Assembly (NCBI GenBank): GCA_036496385.1 | Contig: DASXLD010000010.1 | Location: forward strand, 1 to 50,487 | From: Schlegelella_A sp036496385 | Lineage (GTDB): Bacteria > Pseudomonadota > Gammaproteobacteria > Burkholderiales > Burkholderiaceae_C | DNA: 50,487 nt | Reading direction: 5' to 3' | In this document: one piece after another, positions 26,054-34,503 of the stretch | How the letters are laid out: each line of letters starts with the position of its first letter | Position numbering within the stretch: position 1 is the stretch's first letter | The notes under the pieces: model-generated | The model's input: only the letters and a program-made list of their open reading frames with translations | Told to the model about the DNA's origin: nothing | Databases searched by the model: none | Translations under genes and position numbers: made by a program

Positions 26054-26452
26054 CTAGCTGTGAGGAGCCGTGCAGCCGCCGACCGGCTCTTCGTAGTCGA
26101 CCCGGACGGTGAAGTCGGAGGAAAGCTTGTTCGGCCGCACGGCGACGAGGTAGTAGCGCGTGCACGGCCGGACGTCGAGCGCGAACTGGCGCTCCTGGCC
26201 GAGATGGTCGGCCGCCCCGGGGGGACCCTGGACCGTGATGTTGCGTTGGCCCGGATCGACGAGCACCGGGCGTAGCGTGGTGTCCTTGCCGTCGACGCGA
26301 ACGATCGTCACCGGGTAGGTGTCGATCGGGGTCTTGTAGTAGCGCGTGCCGAAAAGCTGCGAATAGTGATAGTCAGTGCTCGCGCAAGCCGCAAGAGCGA
26401 CCGCTGCACACAGAACGGCGGAGCGGCGAAGGAACGTCAGGTCGAGTTGCAT
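26054..26452 (-). CDS. Small lipoprotein of unknown function inside the ABC operon
   Basis: A 132-residue protein with a lipobox LAAC (Cys 23). The mature part contains DYHYSQLFGTRYYKTPIDTYPVTIV and a C-terminal RYYLVAVRPNKLSSDFTVRVDYEEP, a beta-rich, Tyr-rich fold I do not recognise. An AAGGAG site stands 6 bases before ATG 26452, so it is certainly translated. It sits between dppC (34 bases upstream) and dppD (7 bases downstream), a place where a lipoprotein is not usual in dpp/opp operons. It could aid the importer or simply ride on its transcript. Confidence 0.75.
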   Translation of the reverse strand: MQLDLTFLRRSAVLCAAVALAACASTDYHYSQLFGTRYYKTPIDTYPVTIVRVDGKDTTLRPVLVDPGQRNITVQGPPGAADHLGQERQFALDVRPCTRYYLVAVRPNKLSSDFTVRVDYEEPVGGCTAPHS

Positions 26453-26486
26453 GGTCTGCTCCTTGGATGGGCGCCTGTTTGGACCC

Positions 26487-27428
26487 TCAGCGCAGGCGCG
26501 GGTTCAACGCATCGCGCAGCCAGTCCCCGAACAGGTTGATGCTGAGCGCGATCAGCACGAGTGTGGCACCAGGAAAGACAACAAGCCACCAGGCACCGCT
26601 GAAGAGCTGCTTGTTGCCCTCGTTGATGAAGGTGCCGAGCGATGGGGAAGTGGGCGAGACGCCGACGCCGAGGAACGAAAGAGTCGCCTCGGCGATGATC
26701 GCCACGGCGACCTGGATCGTCGAGAGCACCAGCACCGGGCCCATCACATTGGGCAGGACGTGGCGCAGCATGATCCGCCACGGCGGCACGCCGATGACGC
26801 GCGCCGCCTGGACGTACTCCTTGTGGCGCTCGACCATCGTCGAGCCGCGGACGGCCCGCGCGTACTGGACCCAGCCCGGCAGGGCGATCGCGACGATGAC
26901 GACGCTGAAAGCGAGCGAATCGTTGGCGTTGGGAAAGAGGGCGTGGCCGACGCCGGCGAAAAGCAGCGCGATCAGGATCGACGGGAACGACAGCATCACA
27001 TCGCAGACTCGCATGACGAAGGCGTCGGTCCGGCCACCGACGTAGCCCGAGAGCAGGCCGAGCCCGACACCGACGACCAGCGACAGCAGCACCGAAGCGC
27101 CGCCGACGAAGAGCGAAATGCGGGCGCCGAACATCAGCGCCGACAGGACGTCACGGCCCTGCTCGTCGGTGCCGAGCGGGTACTTGGCCACGCCGCCTGC
27201 CAGCCACGCCGGCGGCAGCATCGAGTCGCTCAGCTCGAGGGTCGCGAGGTCGAACGGGTTGTGCGGTGCGATCACGTTGGCGAACACCGCCGAGAGAACG
27301 CAGATCAGCGCGATCACCGCCGCGGCGATCGCCATCGGCGAGCGGCGGAACGAGTGCCAGACGTCGCCATCGAGGAATCGCACCCATCGACCCGGGGCCG
27401 GGGCGAGCGGCAGCGCCGCGGGAGTCAC
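26487..27428 (-). CDS. dppC: Peptide-type ABC transporter permease (DppC/OppC)
   Basis: A permease of about 313 residues with an OppC-type N-terminal helix (SPMAIAAAVIALICVLSAVF), the periplasmic YPLGTDEQGRDVLSALMFGAR motif, about five further helices, and the EAA loop EYVQAARVIGVPPWRIMLRHVLPN that contacts the ATPases. The start is uncertain. GTG 27428 is the most sensible in-frame codon after the binding-protein gene, but its ribosome site is weak. A GTG 11 codons before the conserved WHSF segment is another option. Confidence 0.9.
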   Translation of the reverse strand: MTPAALPLAPAPGRWVRFLDGDVWHSFRRSPMAIAAAVIALICVLSAVFANVIAPHNPFDLATLELSDSMLPPAWLAGGVAKYPLGTDEQGRDVLSALMFGARISLFVGGASVLLSLVVGVGLGLLSGYVGGRTDAFVMRVCDVMLSFPSILIALLFAGVGHALFPNANDSLAFSVVIVAIALPGWVQYARAVRGSTMVERHKEYVQAARVIGVPPWRIMLRHVLPNVMGPVLVLSTIQVAVAIIAEATLSFLGVGVSPTSPSLGTFINEGNKQLFSGAWWLVVFPGATLVLIALSINLFGDWLRDALNPRLR

Positions 27429-27484
27429 GTCGCGTCGCTCGGGCGCGACGTTGCCGCCGGCCGGAGCGAGCGAGCTGGCATCGC

Positions 27485-29059
27485 CTATTTGGACTTCAAC
27501 GTGATCCACTTGAAGTACATGTAGTTGTTCGGCAGCTGCGTGAGCTGCACGTTCTTGGCGGTCGCCCACGCCAGTGCCTGCTGGTGCAGCGGGATGTGGC
27601 CGACGTCTTCCTGGTGGATCCTGAACGCCTCGCGGATCATGTCGTTGCGCTTCTTCTGGTCAGTCTCGGACTGGATCTTCAAGGTCAGCTCGTCGAGCTT
27701 GGCGTTGCTGTACGCACCGAGGTTGAACTGGCCCTGCCCCTTCTCGTTGGGCGTCGCCATGATCGACTGCAGCACGTCGTGGGAGTCGACCGTGCTCGGA
27801 GTCCAGCCGAGCAAATAGAAGCTCGTGTCGCGGCGCAGGATCTTCGGAAAGTAGGTCACCTTGGTCTCGACCATCAGGTTGACCTTGACGCCGATCCGCG
27901 CGAGGTTCGCGGCGACGGCCTGGCAGATCGCCGCGTCGTTGACGTAGCGGTCGTTGGGGCAGTTCATGCCGACCTCGAAGCCGCTCGGGTAGCCGGCTTC
28001 CGCGAGCAGCTTCTTCGCCGCCTCTGGGTCATACGGCAGGCGCTTGTTCATGTCGGGCTGAAAGCCGCGCACCGCGGCGCCGACCATGAGCCCGGTCGGC
28101 AAGGCCGCGCCGCGCATGACGCGCGACTTGATCGTCTCCTCGTCGATTGCCTCGTAGAAGGCGCGGCGAACGCGGACGTCCTTGAACGGGTTCTTGCCCT
28201 TGACGCTGCTGAACTGGAGCTCGTCGCGCTTCTGGTCCATGCCGAGGAAGATCGTGCGCAGCTCGGGGCCCTGCAGCACGATGAGGCCGGCCGCCTTGAC
28301 GCGCTCGACGTCCTGCAGCGGCACCGGCTCCATGACGTCGACCTCTCCTGACAGCAGCGCAGCGACACGCGTCGCGTCGTTGCCGATCGGCGTGAAGACG
28401 ACCTCGTCGACGTTGCCGTCGGCCTTGCCCCACCAGTTGAAGTTCTTGACGAGCACGGTGCGGACCGACGGCTGGCGCTCCTTCAGCCGGAAGGGACCGG
28501 TGCCGTTCGACTTGAAGCTCGCCGTGTTCTCGATCCCCTTGCGGCGATCGACCGGGCGCTCGGCCTTGTTCTCCTCGCACCATTTCTGACTCATCATGCC
28601 GAGCGTCGTCAGCGTGTCGGGCAGGATCGGATACGGCGCGGTGGTCTCGATCTCGACGGCGAGGTCGCCGACCTTGCGCACCTCCTTGATCGGATTGGTG
28701 TAGCCCTTCATGTCGGAGCCGTCGCCGGCTGCGCGCTTGAAAGTGAACACCACGTCGTCGGCGGAAAAAGGCGTGCCGTCGTGGAATTTGACGTTGGGCC
28801 GCAGGTCGAAGCGCCAGACGGTCGGGCTCTTCTGCGTCCACTTCGTCGCCAGCGCCGGCGTCAGGGCCATGGTCTTGTCGCGCTCGACCAGCGGTTCGTA
28901 GACGTTGCCGGTAAAGCTCAGCTGCAGGCTCTCGTTGAGCGAATGCGGATCCATCGATTGCACGTCGCCCTGGTTCGCGACTCGCAGAGTGACGGCTTCG
29001 CAGAGCGGTGCCGCGAGAGAGAGGGTCGCGGCGAGCAGCCAGGGAGCGATTCTTTTCAT
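27485..29059 (-). CDS. Periplasmic peptide/nickel-type substrate-binding protein (SBP family 5)
   Basis: A 524-residue exported protein. A signal peptide (1-22) precedes a family 5 binding protein with SMDPHSLNES, the signature KWTQKSPTVWRFDLRPNVKF with FHDGTPFSADDVVFTF, and ARIGVKVNLMVE. It delivers ligand to DppB-DppC. The family binds peptides, glutathione, opines, nickel chelates and other solutes. I cannot assign the ligand. It lies between dppB (25 bases) and dppC rather than at the operon's front, a gene order seen in some beta- and alphaproteobacteria. Confidence 0.93.
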   Translation of the reverse strand: MKRIAPWLLAATLSLAAPLCEAVTLRVANQGDVQSMDPHSLNESLQLSFTGNVYEPLVERDKTMALTPALATKWTQKSPTVWRFDLRPNVKFHDGTPFSADDVVFTFKRAAGDGSDMKGYTNPIKEVRKVGDLAVEIETTAPYPILPDTLTTLGMMSQKWCEENKAERPVDRRKGIENTASFKSNGTGPFRLKERQPSVRTVLVKNFNWWGKADGNVDEVVFTPIGNDATRVAALLSGEVDVMEPVPLQDVERVKAAGLIVLQGPELRTIFLGMDQKRDELQFSSVKGKNPFKDVRVRRAFYEAIDEETIKSRVMRGAALPTGLMVGAAVRGFQPDMNKRLPYDPEAAKKLLAEAGYPSGFEVGMNCPNDRYVNDAAICQAVAANLARIGVKVNLMVETKVTYFPKILRRDTSFYLLGWTPSTVDSHDVLQSIMATPNEKGQGQFNLGAYSNAKLDELTLKIQSETDQKKRNDMIREAFRIHQEDVGHIPLHQQALAWATAKNVQLTQLPNNYMYFKWITLKSK

Positions 29060-29084
29060 GAGAGCCTTCCTTGTGAGAATGGGT

Positions 29085-30068
29085 TCAGCGCGCGAGGGCC
29101 GTGCGCTCGACGCGAAGCCTCGGATCGACTGCGAAGTAGAGGAGATCGACGACGAGATTGATGAGGACGAAGATCAGCGCAATCAGGCAGAGATAGGCCG
29201 CCATCACCGGAATGTCCGCGAACTGCACCGCCTGGATGAAGAGCAGGCCCATGCCGGGCCACTGGAACACCGTCTCGGTGATGATCGCGAACGCGATCAG
29301 GCCGCCGATCTGCAATCCGGTGATCGTCACCACCGGCACCAGCGTGTTCTTCAGGGCGTGGCGGAAATAGACAGCGCGGTCCGGGAGGCCCCGCGCGCGT
29401 GCGAACTTGATGTAGTCGGTGCGCAGCACCTCGAGCATCTCCGAGCGCACGAGCCGCATGATGAGCGTGAGTTGGAAGATCGCCAGCGTGACCGCCGGCA
29501 GGACGAGGTGGCGCCAGCCGTCGACGCTCGTCATCCCGGTCGTCCACGGGCCGAAGGCGACGACCTCGCCGCGGCCGAAGCTCGGCAGCCAGTTCAGCGT
29601 GACCGCGAAGACGAGGATGAGCAGGATGCCGATCAGGAACGTCGGCAGCGACACACCGATCAGGGAGATCGTCATCATCGCCTGCGAAGCGAACGAGCCG
29701 CGCTTGAGCGCTGAATAGACGCCCATCGGAATACCGATCGCGAGCGCAAGGAGCGCAGCAAGGAGCGCCAGCTCGAGCGTCGCCGGCAGCCGCTCGGCGA
29801 TCAGCGACGATACCCTGCGGCCCTGGCGCAGGCTCAACCCGAATTCGCCGCGCACGGCGTTGCCGACGAAGTGCGCGAACTGGACCGGAAACGGGCGGTC
29901 GAGCCCGAGATCGGCGCGAAGCTGCTGGCGCTGCTGCGGCGTCGCGTCCTGGCCGAGGATGTTCGTCACCGGGTCGCCGACATACTGAAAGAGCATGAAC
30001 GAGATGAAAGCCACCGTCAGCATGACGAGGGCGGCTTGGACGAAGCGGCGAAGGACGAAAGCGAGCAT
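29085..30068 (-). CDS. dppB: Peptide-type ABC transporter permease (DppB/OppB)
   Basis: A 327-residue permease with the DppB N-terminus MLAFVLRRFVQAALVMLTVA, the GLDRPFPVQFAHFVGNAVRGEFGLSL loop split by the first helices, six predicted helices, and the EAA loop DYIKFARARGLPDRAVYFRHALKN. It is the first gene of the importer operon, ending YFAVDPRLR as is typical. A candidate promoter lies about 115 bases upstream. Confidence 0.94.
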   Translation of the reverse strand: MLAFVLRRFVQAALVMLTVAFISFMLFQYVGDPVTNILGQDATPQQRQQLRADLGLDRPFPVQFAHFVGNAVRGEFGLSLRQGRRVSSLIAERLPATLELALLAALLALAIGIPMGVYSALKRGSFASQAMMTISLIGVSLPTFLIGILLILVFAVTLNWLPSFGRGEVVAFGPWTTGMTSVDGWRHLVLPAVTLAIFQLTLIMRLVRSEMLEVLRTDYIKFARARGLPDRAVYFRHALKNTLVPVVTITGLQIGGLIAFAIITETVFQWPGMGLLFIQAVQFADIPVMAAYLCLIALIFVLINLVVDLLYFAVDPRLRVERTALAR

Positions 30069-30182
30069 GAGGACCGAAGGGCGTGCACCGAGGCGACCGA
30101 GGGTCCGCTTGTCGGCAGTCGCGGGCGCGGCGCGGCGCGCGAGCTCGGAGCGGTTCGGTGCGTCGTCGTTGCGCGGCAGCCA

Positions 30183-30211
30183 ATGACAGCAAAACGTGCG
30201 CCAGGCGTCAA
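30183..30211 (-). promoter_or_regulatory. Candidate promoter for the dppB operon
   Basis: On the minus strand TTGACG (30211-30206) is separated by 17 bases from TGTCAT (30188-30183). Both hexamers match the sigma-70 consensus at four or five positions. It would give a leader of about 105-110 bases ahead of dppB. The 30069-30182 leader holds no gene that I can see. Confidence 0.4.
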
Positions 30212-30248
30212 AGGGGATTGCCCGGATGCACCCCGAATCGGCAGCAGC

Positions 30249-30275
30249 AAAGAAAAAGGCCGCCCGCAGGCGGCC
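30249..30275 (-). terminator. Rho-independent terminator of the porin gene
   Basis: A perfect 7-bp stem GGCCGCC/GGCGGCC with a 4-base loop is followed on the minus strand by TTTTTCTTT. It lies about 40 bases past the porin stop. Confidence 0.9.
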
Positions 30276-30316
30276 TTGGAACTTTGATCGGGAGACTCGC
30301 TCGCGCGAGGGCCGGA

Positions 30317-31387
30317 TCAGAAGAAGTGACGAAGGCCGATCTCGAAGCCCTTCGAGTTGCCGCCGATGGTCGGCGTCCCGGGCGAGATGTTGGTTCCGCC
30401 AGCAACCGACGCGGCGGAGTGGTTACCGTTGTTGAGCTGCGAGTAGGTGCCGTACATCGCCGTCCGCTTGGACAGGTTGTACTGATAGGTCGCCGCCCAC
30501 TGGTAGATCGAATTGTCGAAGCTCGCTCCAGGAACGATGTCGTTGTTCAGCTTGCTGCGCTCGTAGCCGAGGTGGACCTCACCCTGACCGAGCGGGATCA
30601 CGGTGCTGATCGACCAACGGTCTTCCTTGAGGAAGTCCCGCTTGTCGTGAACGTAGTAGCCGAGCAGCTTCAGGAAGCCGAAGTCGTAGGCGCCGCCAAT
30701 GTTCCACGTGTCCTGGGTGTTGCCGACGACCGCGACGTTTTCCTGCTGGCCATACGCGAACGCCACATCGAACGGCCCGGCAGCGAAGCCGACGCGACCA
30801 CCGAGGTAGCGGCCACCATTGCTCGTTTGCCCTGCCTGGCCCGGCTCGCCCGTGGCGCCCATGAGCTGGCCGTACCAACCGCCGATGTTCGGCGGCAGGA
30901 AGTAGCCGACCGAGTTGTCGGCACGGACGAACGTCGACGTCGCCATCTGCAGGACGTGCGAGGAGTCGCCGAGGCCGTTGGTACCGAACGCGTCGAAGAT
31001 CGTGTTGTTCCAGAACGTCGGCACGTAGTCACGACCGAGGCGGAGTTCGCCGGCATTGCTGAACAGGCTGACCGTCGAACGGCGCGTCCAGAACTTGCCC
31101 GAGCCCGCCGCCGATTGGCCGGCGCCGATGTCGCCGGAGTCGGCGCCAACGCTCGAGAGCAGCAGGAAGCCGGCCTTCAGGCCGCCGCCCAGATCCTCGA
31201 TGCCGCGGAAGCCCAGTTGGCTGCTGTTGATGCCGTCACGCCCCATGCTCCACTTCTTGGACGCGCCCTCGTTCTTGACGAGGCGACCGTTCAGGTCGAC
31301 GGTACCGTACAGCGTGACCGACGACTGGGCCGACGCGACGCCCGCATAAGCGCCCAATACAGCGAGAGCGAGCAGAGATTTTTTCAT
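30317..31387 (-). CDS. Gram-negative general porin (beta-proteobacterial type)
   Basis: A 356-residue outer-membrane porin. Signal peptide 1-20 is cleaved at ASA before QSSVTLYGTVDLNG, the usual first strand of betaproteobacterial 16-strand trimeric porins. LGFRGIEDLGGGLKAGFLLLSS, RRSTVSLFSNAGELRLGRDYVP (constriction-zone basic residues) and a C-terminal FEIGLRHFF ending in Phe, the BAM signal, are all present. ATG 31387 has an AGGAGA site. It is a single-gene unit. Whether it serves the neighbouring ABC importer is unknown. Confidence 0.95.
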   Translation of the reverse strand: MKKSLLALAVLGAYAGVASAQSSVTLYGTVDLNGRLVKNEGASKKWSMGRDGINSSQLGFRGIEDLGGGLKAGFLLLSSVGADSGDIGAGQSAAGSGKFWTRRSTVSLFSNAGELRLGRDYVPTFWNNTIFDAFGTNGLGDSSHVLQMATSTFVRADNSVGYFLPPNIGGWYGQLMGATGEPGQAGQTSNGGRYLGGRVGFAAGPFDVAFAYGQQENVAVVGNTQDTWNIGGAYDFGFLKLLGYYVHDKRDFLKEDRWSISTVIPLGQGEVHLGYERSKLNNDIVPGASFDNSIYQWAATYQYNLSKRTAMYGTYSQLNNGNHSAASVAGGTNISPGTPTIGGNSKGFEIGLRHFF

Positions 31388-31604
31388 TGCAACTATCTCC
31401 TAGGTTGAACAAGAGGTCCCGATCACCAAAAACCCGCGCTGGAGCAGATCAGGCACAACCCCCTCAGCGGGAAGTTGTCCATATTGCACCAGAGCGATCC
31501 GGGGCTGGAAAGGCTTGCCGGAGAAAAAAAGGCCTTATGTTGTCTTGGCACAACGAGGATTTCGCCGGATCTTTCGATCGCCTCGCGCTATCCTGCCGTG
31601 CCTC

Positions 31605-32246
31605 GTGAGCAGCCCGATTCTCTCGCCTGCCGACCGCTTGCTGGCGGCCTTCGATCATGGCCTGCGCGCCCTGACGACGGCGCCGCAGGCGGCGCGGCCG
31701 AAGCCGCTCGCGAGCATGCCCGGCGCCCCGCTCGACGATGTCGAACGGCGTGAAGCGGGTGCCTTGATGCGCGTCAACCACGTCGGCGAAATCTGCGCGC
31801 AGGCGCTCTACAGCGCGCAGGCGTTGGCCGCCACCGACCCGCGACTGGAGCGCCAGTTCCGACAGGCCGCCGACGAGGAGACCGACCATCTCGCCTGGAC
31901 CGCCGAACGCCTGCGCGAGCTCGGCGCGCGACCGAGCCTGCTCAACCCGATCTGGTACGCCGGCGCATTCGCGATCGGACTCGTCGCGGCGCGTGCCGGC
32001 GACGCCAGCAGCCTCGGCTTTCTCGTCGAGACCGAGCGTCAGGTCGAGCGCCACCTCGACCGCCATCTCGACCGCCTGCCCGCGGCAGATCTTTCATCGC
32101 GCGCGATCGTCGCGCAGATGAAGGACGATGAGGCCGGTCACGCAATGGCCGCGGAGCGTGCCGGCGCAAGGGAGCTGCCGGCACCGATCCGCTGGGCGAT
32201 GGGCGCGGCGGCCAAGGTGATGACCATCACCGCCCACTACGTCTGA
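31605..32246 (+). CDS. coq7: 2-polyprenyl-3-methyl-6-methoxy-1,4-benzoquinone hydroxylase (di-iron)
   Basis: A 213-residue di-iron hydroxylase for the late C6 hydroxylation in ubiquinone synthesis. Iron-ligand motifs are visible: Glu 50 and Glu 62 (VNHVGEICAQ), EETDH (Glu 92, His 95), and the second half-site VETERQVERH and KDDEAGH. Betaproteobacteria often use Coq7 in place of UbiF. The GTG at 31605 gives MSSPILSPADRLL. The frame stays open to 31515, but that stretch looks non-coding. A TATCCT hexamer at 31589 could be a -10, with no clear -35. The upstream region 31388-31604 otherwise holds only the porin leader and a short shared motif (31478-31488). Confidence 0.93.
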   Translation: MSSPILSPADRLLAAFDHGLRALTTAPQAARPKPLASMPGAPLDDVERREAGALMRVNHVGEICAQALYSAQALAATDPRLERQFRQAADEETDHLAWTAERLRELGARPSLLNPIWYAGAFAIGLVAARAGDASSLGFLVETERQVERHLDRHLDRLPAADLSSRAIVAQMKDDEAGHAMAAERAGARELPAPIRWAMGAAAKVMTITAHYV

Positions 32247-32674
32247 TCGGCAGCGACGGCGACAAGCTCGTAGCTGGTCGTGATGGCTGCCGTCTTGGCG
32301 AGCATGATGGTCGCCGAGCAGTAGCGGTCGTGCGAAAGCGCGATCGCGCGCTCCACCGCCGCCGGGGGAAGCTGCACGCCGCCGAGGACGAAGTGCAGAT
32401 GGATCGCGGTGAACACCTTGGGATCCTCCGCTGCACGCTCCGAGGTGACCCGCACGCGGCAGCTACGAATGGCGTGACGGCCACGGCGAAGAATCAGGAC
32501 GACATCGTAGGCGGCACATGCGCCGGTGCCTGCGAGCACCGTCTCCATCGGCCGCGGCGCCAGGTTGCGGCCGCCGCCGTCGGGCGCGCCGTCCATCGTC
32601 AGCAGGTGGCCGCTGCCGGTTTCGGCGCTGAATGCGAGGCCATTCGCAGCCAGCCAGTCGATCGTGCATTCCAT
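32237..32674 (-). CDS. OsmC-family protein, YhfA type
   Basis: A 145-residue OsmC-fold protein. The two family cysteines appear in GTGACAAYDVVLIL and DRYCSATIML, and LTSERAAEDPKVFTAIHLHF plus the KTAAITTSYEL end match the YhfA branch rather than classic peroxidase OsmC or Ohr. OsmC/Ohr proteins reduce organic hydroperoxides, but the role of YhfA is unclear. ATG 32674 has a GGAG site 7 bases upstream. Its 3' end overlaps coq7 by 10 bases in convergent orientation. Confidence 0.9.
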   Translation of the reverse strand: MECTIDWLAANGLAFSAETGSGHLLTMDGAPDGGGRNLAPRPMETVLAGTGACAAYDVVLILRRGRHAIRSCRVRVTSERAAEDPKVFTAIHLHFVLGGVQLPPAAVERAIALSHDRYCSATIMLAKTAAITTSYELVAVAADQT

Positions 32675-32688
32675 GCCCAGACTCCATA

Positions 32689-32717
32689 TTGCAGTGCAGC
32701 AAAAAAGCACCTACACT
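32689..32717 (+). promoter_or_regulatory. Promoter of the two-hairpin RNA / ilvA leader
   Basis: TTGCAG (32689-32694), a 17-base spacer containing an A6 run, and TACACT (32712-32717) form a reasonable sigma-70 promoter pointing at ilvA. The -35 overlaps a near-palindrome TTGCAGTGCAGCAA (32689-32702), which also lies in the upstream region of osmC on the other strand, so a shared repressor site is possible. Confidence 0.5.
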
Positions 32718-32723
32718 CACTTT

Positions 32724-32839
32724 TCATCGATCCCCGGTGAGCGACGTCACCATGTCGGCACGCGGCGATCGAGCGGATTGTCTCCTCCACCTCCTCATTG
32801 GTGGATTCAGCCCGAGGCGGCGACGCCTCGGGCTTTTTT
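32724..32839 (+). ncRNA. Candidate small RNA or ilvA leader with C/U-rich hairpin loop
   Basis: A short transcript is predicted from the promoter at 32689-32717 to the T-run at 32834-32839. Hairpin 1 is TCCACC / GGTGGA (32786-32791 with 32800-32805), loop TCCTCATT, preceded by CTCC. This exposes anti-Shine-Dalgarno-like CCUCC sequence. Hairpin 2 is the terminator at 32810-32839. The layout resembles the CUCCUCCC-motif small RNAs known in other proteobacteria. It could instead be an attenuator: an ATG frame from 32752 encodes a stretch CLLHLLIGG just before the terminator, suggestive of branched-amino-acid control of ilvA. The choice is open. Confidence 0.5.
32810..32839 (+). terminator. Intrinsic terminator between osmC and ilvA
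   Basis: A 10-bp perfect stem GCCCGAGGCG/CGCCTCGGGC with a GCGA (GNRA-type) tetraloop is followed by six T residues. It lies 94 bases upstream of the ilvA ATG and points into it, so it must end a separate RNA or act as an attenuator. The other strand has no T-run. Confidence 0.9.
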
Positions 32840-32932
32840 CCGCTGTCGACAAGCGCCCCCGGCGAACCGGGGCCGCGAACGCGCCGCGTATGATGCGCTG
32901 CCGCAATCCTGTCGCTGAAGACCCCCACAGGC

Positions 32933-34486
32933 ATGGCGACCTCTGCCCGCAAGAACCCGCTCAAACGCTCGACCGAACTCGCGGGGTATCTGCAGAAGAT
33001 CCTGACCGCGCGCGTCTATGACGTGGCGATCGAATCTGCCCTCGAACCTGCGCAGTCGCTCTCGACCCGGCTCGGCAATACCGTGCTCCTGAAGCGCGAA
33101 GACACCCAGCCGGTGTTCAGCTTCAAGCTGCGCGGCGCCTACAACAAGATGGCTCATCTCGCGCCGGCGGCGCTTGCGCAGGGCGTGATCTGCGCGTCGG
33201 CCGGCAATCACGCGCAAGGTGTCGCGCTCGCGGCGGGTCGGCTCGGCTGCCGGGCGCTCGTCGTCATGCCGACGACGACGCCCTCGCTCAAGGTCAACGC
33301 CGTGCGTGCGCTCGGCGCCGAGGTCGTGCTCTTCGGCGACAGCTACTCCGATGCCCATGCGCATGCGCAACAGCTCGAGAGCGAACGCGGCCTCGCCTTC
33401 GTCCATCCCTTCGACGACCCCGACGTCATCGCCGGCCAAGGGACGATCGCGATGGAGATCCTGCGCCAGCACCAGGGACCGATCGACGCGATCTTCGTCG
33501 CCGTCGGCGGCGGCGGGCTCGTCGCCGGGATCGCCGCGTACGTCAAGGCGGTGCGGCCCGAGATCCGGGTCGTCGGCGTGCAGATGAACGACTCGGACGC
33601 GATGATCCGTTCGATCGACGCCGGCCGGCGCGTCGAGCTCGCCGACGTCGGCCTGTTCTCCGACGGCACCGCAGTCAAGCAGGTCGGCGCCGAGACATTT
33701 CGCCTCGCCCGCGACCTCGTCGACGAATGGATCGTCGTCGACACCGATGCCGCGTGCGCCGCGATCAAGGACGTCTTCGAGGACACGCGCTCGATCCTCG
33801 AGCCTGCCGGCGCGCTCGGTGTCGCCGCGATCAAGCAGTACGTGCACCGTCATGGCACGAAGGACGAGACCTACGTCGCGATCACCTGCGGCGCCAACAT
33901 GAACTTCGATCGCCTGCGCTTCGTCGCCGAGCGGGCAGAGGTCGGCGAGGAGCGCGAAGCGCTCTTCGCGGTGACGATCCCCGAGGAGCGCGGCAGCTTC
34001 CGCCGTTTTTGCGAGCTGATCGGACCGCGCGCGGTGACCGAGTTCAACTATCGCATCTCGGACGCACAGGTCGCACACGTGTTCGTGGGCATTGCGACCG
34101 TCGACCGCGCCGAATCGGCATTCCTGGCGCGCGAATTCGAGAGTCACGGCTTCCCTGCGCTCGACCTCACCGACGACGAGCTCGCGAAGGAGCACGTGCG
34201 CTACATGGTCGGCGGGCGCAGCGCGCTCGCGCAAGACGAGCGTCTTTATCGCTTCGTCTTTCCCGAGCGTCCGGGCGCGCTGATGCGCTTCCTGTCGAGC
34301 ATGCCGGGCAGCTGGAACATCAGCCTGTTCCACTATCGCAACCAGGGCGCCGACTACGGCCGGATCCTGGTCGGCATGCAGGTGCCGAGCGCCGACGAGG
34401 ATCGGTTTCGCGAGTTCCTGGCGACGCTTGCATATTCGTGCGCCGACGAGACCGCCAATCCGGCCTACCGGCTCTTCCTCGCCTGA
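32933..34486 (+). CDS. ilvA: Threonine ammonia-lyase, biosynthetic
   Basis: A 517-residue PLP enzyme making 2-oxobutanoate from threonine, the first committed step to isoleucine. The PLP lysine is in SFKLRGAYNK (Lys 65). ASAGNHAQGVALAA and the phosphate-binding VGGGGLVAG follow. The C-terminal ~190 residues form two ACT-like regulatory domains (ALFAVTIPEERGSFRRFCELIG and YRFVFPERPGALMRFLSSM), as in the isoleucine-inhibited long form. ATG 32933 has only a weak ribosome site. It sits just after an intrinsic terminator, so it may be regulated by read-through. Confidence 0.97.
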   Translation: MATSARKNPLKRSTELAGYLQKILTARVYDVAIESALEPAQSLSTRLGNTVLLKREDTQPVFSFKLRGAYNKMAHLAPAALAQGVICASAGNHAQGVALAAGRLGCRALVVMPTTTPSLKVNAVRALGAEVVLFGDSYSDAHAHAQQLESERGLAFVHPFDDPDVIAGQGTIAMEILRQHQGPIDAIFVAVGGGGLVAGIAAYVKAVRPEIRVVGVQMNDSDAMIRSIDAGRRVELADVGLFSDGTAVKQVGAETFRLARDLVDEWIVVDTDAACAAIKDVFEDTRSILEPAGALGVAAIKQYVHRHGTKDETYVAITCGANMNFDRLRFVAERAEVGEEREALFAVTIPEERGSFRRFCELIGPRAVTEFNYRISDAQVAHVFVGIATVDRAESAFLAREFESHGFPALDLTDDELAKEHVRYMVGGRSALAQDERLYRFVFPERPGALMRFLSSMPGSWNISLFHYRNQGADYGRILVGMQVPSADEDRFREFLATLAYSCADETANPAYRLFLA

Positions 34487-34503
34487 GACAAGGGAGGGCG
34501 CGG

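Noticed and set aside
27431..27475. An ATG frame just after the binding-protein stop (MPARSLRP...)
   Set aside because: It ends after 18 codons and is out of frame with dppC; no ribosome site or conservation argument supports it.
32807..34333. A 508-codon frame antisense to ilvA
   Set aside because: Asp/Arg/Val repeats of a shadow frame; the plus strand encodes a complete threonine ammonia-lyase.
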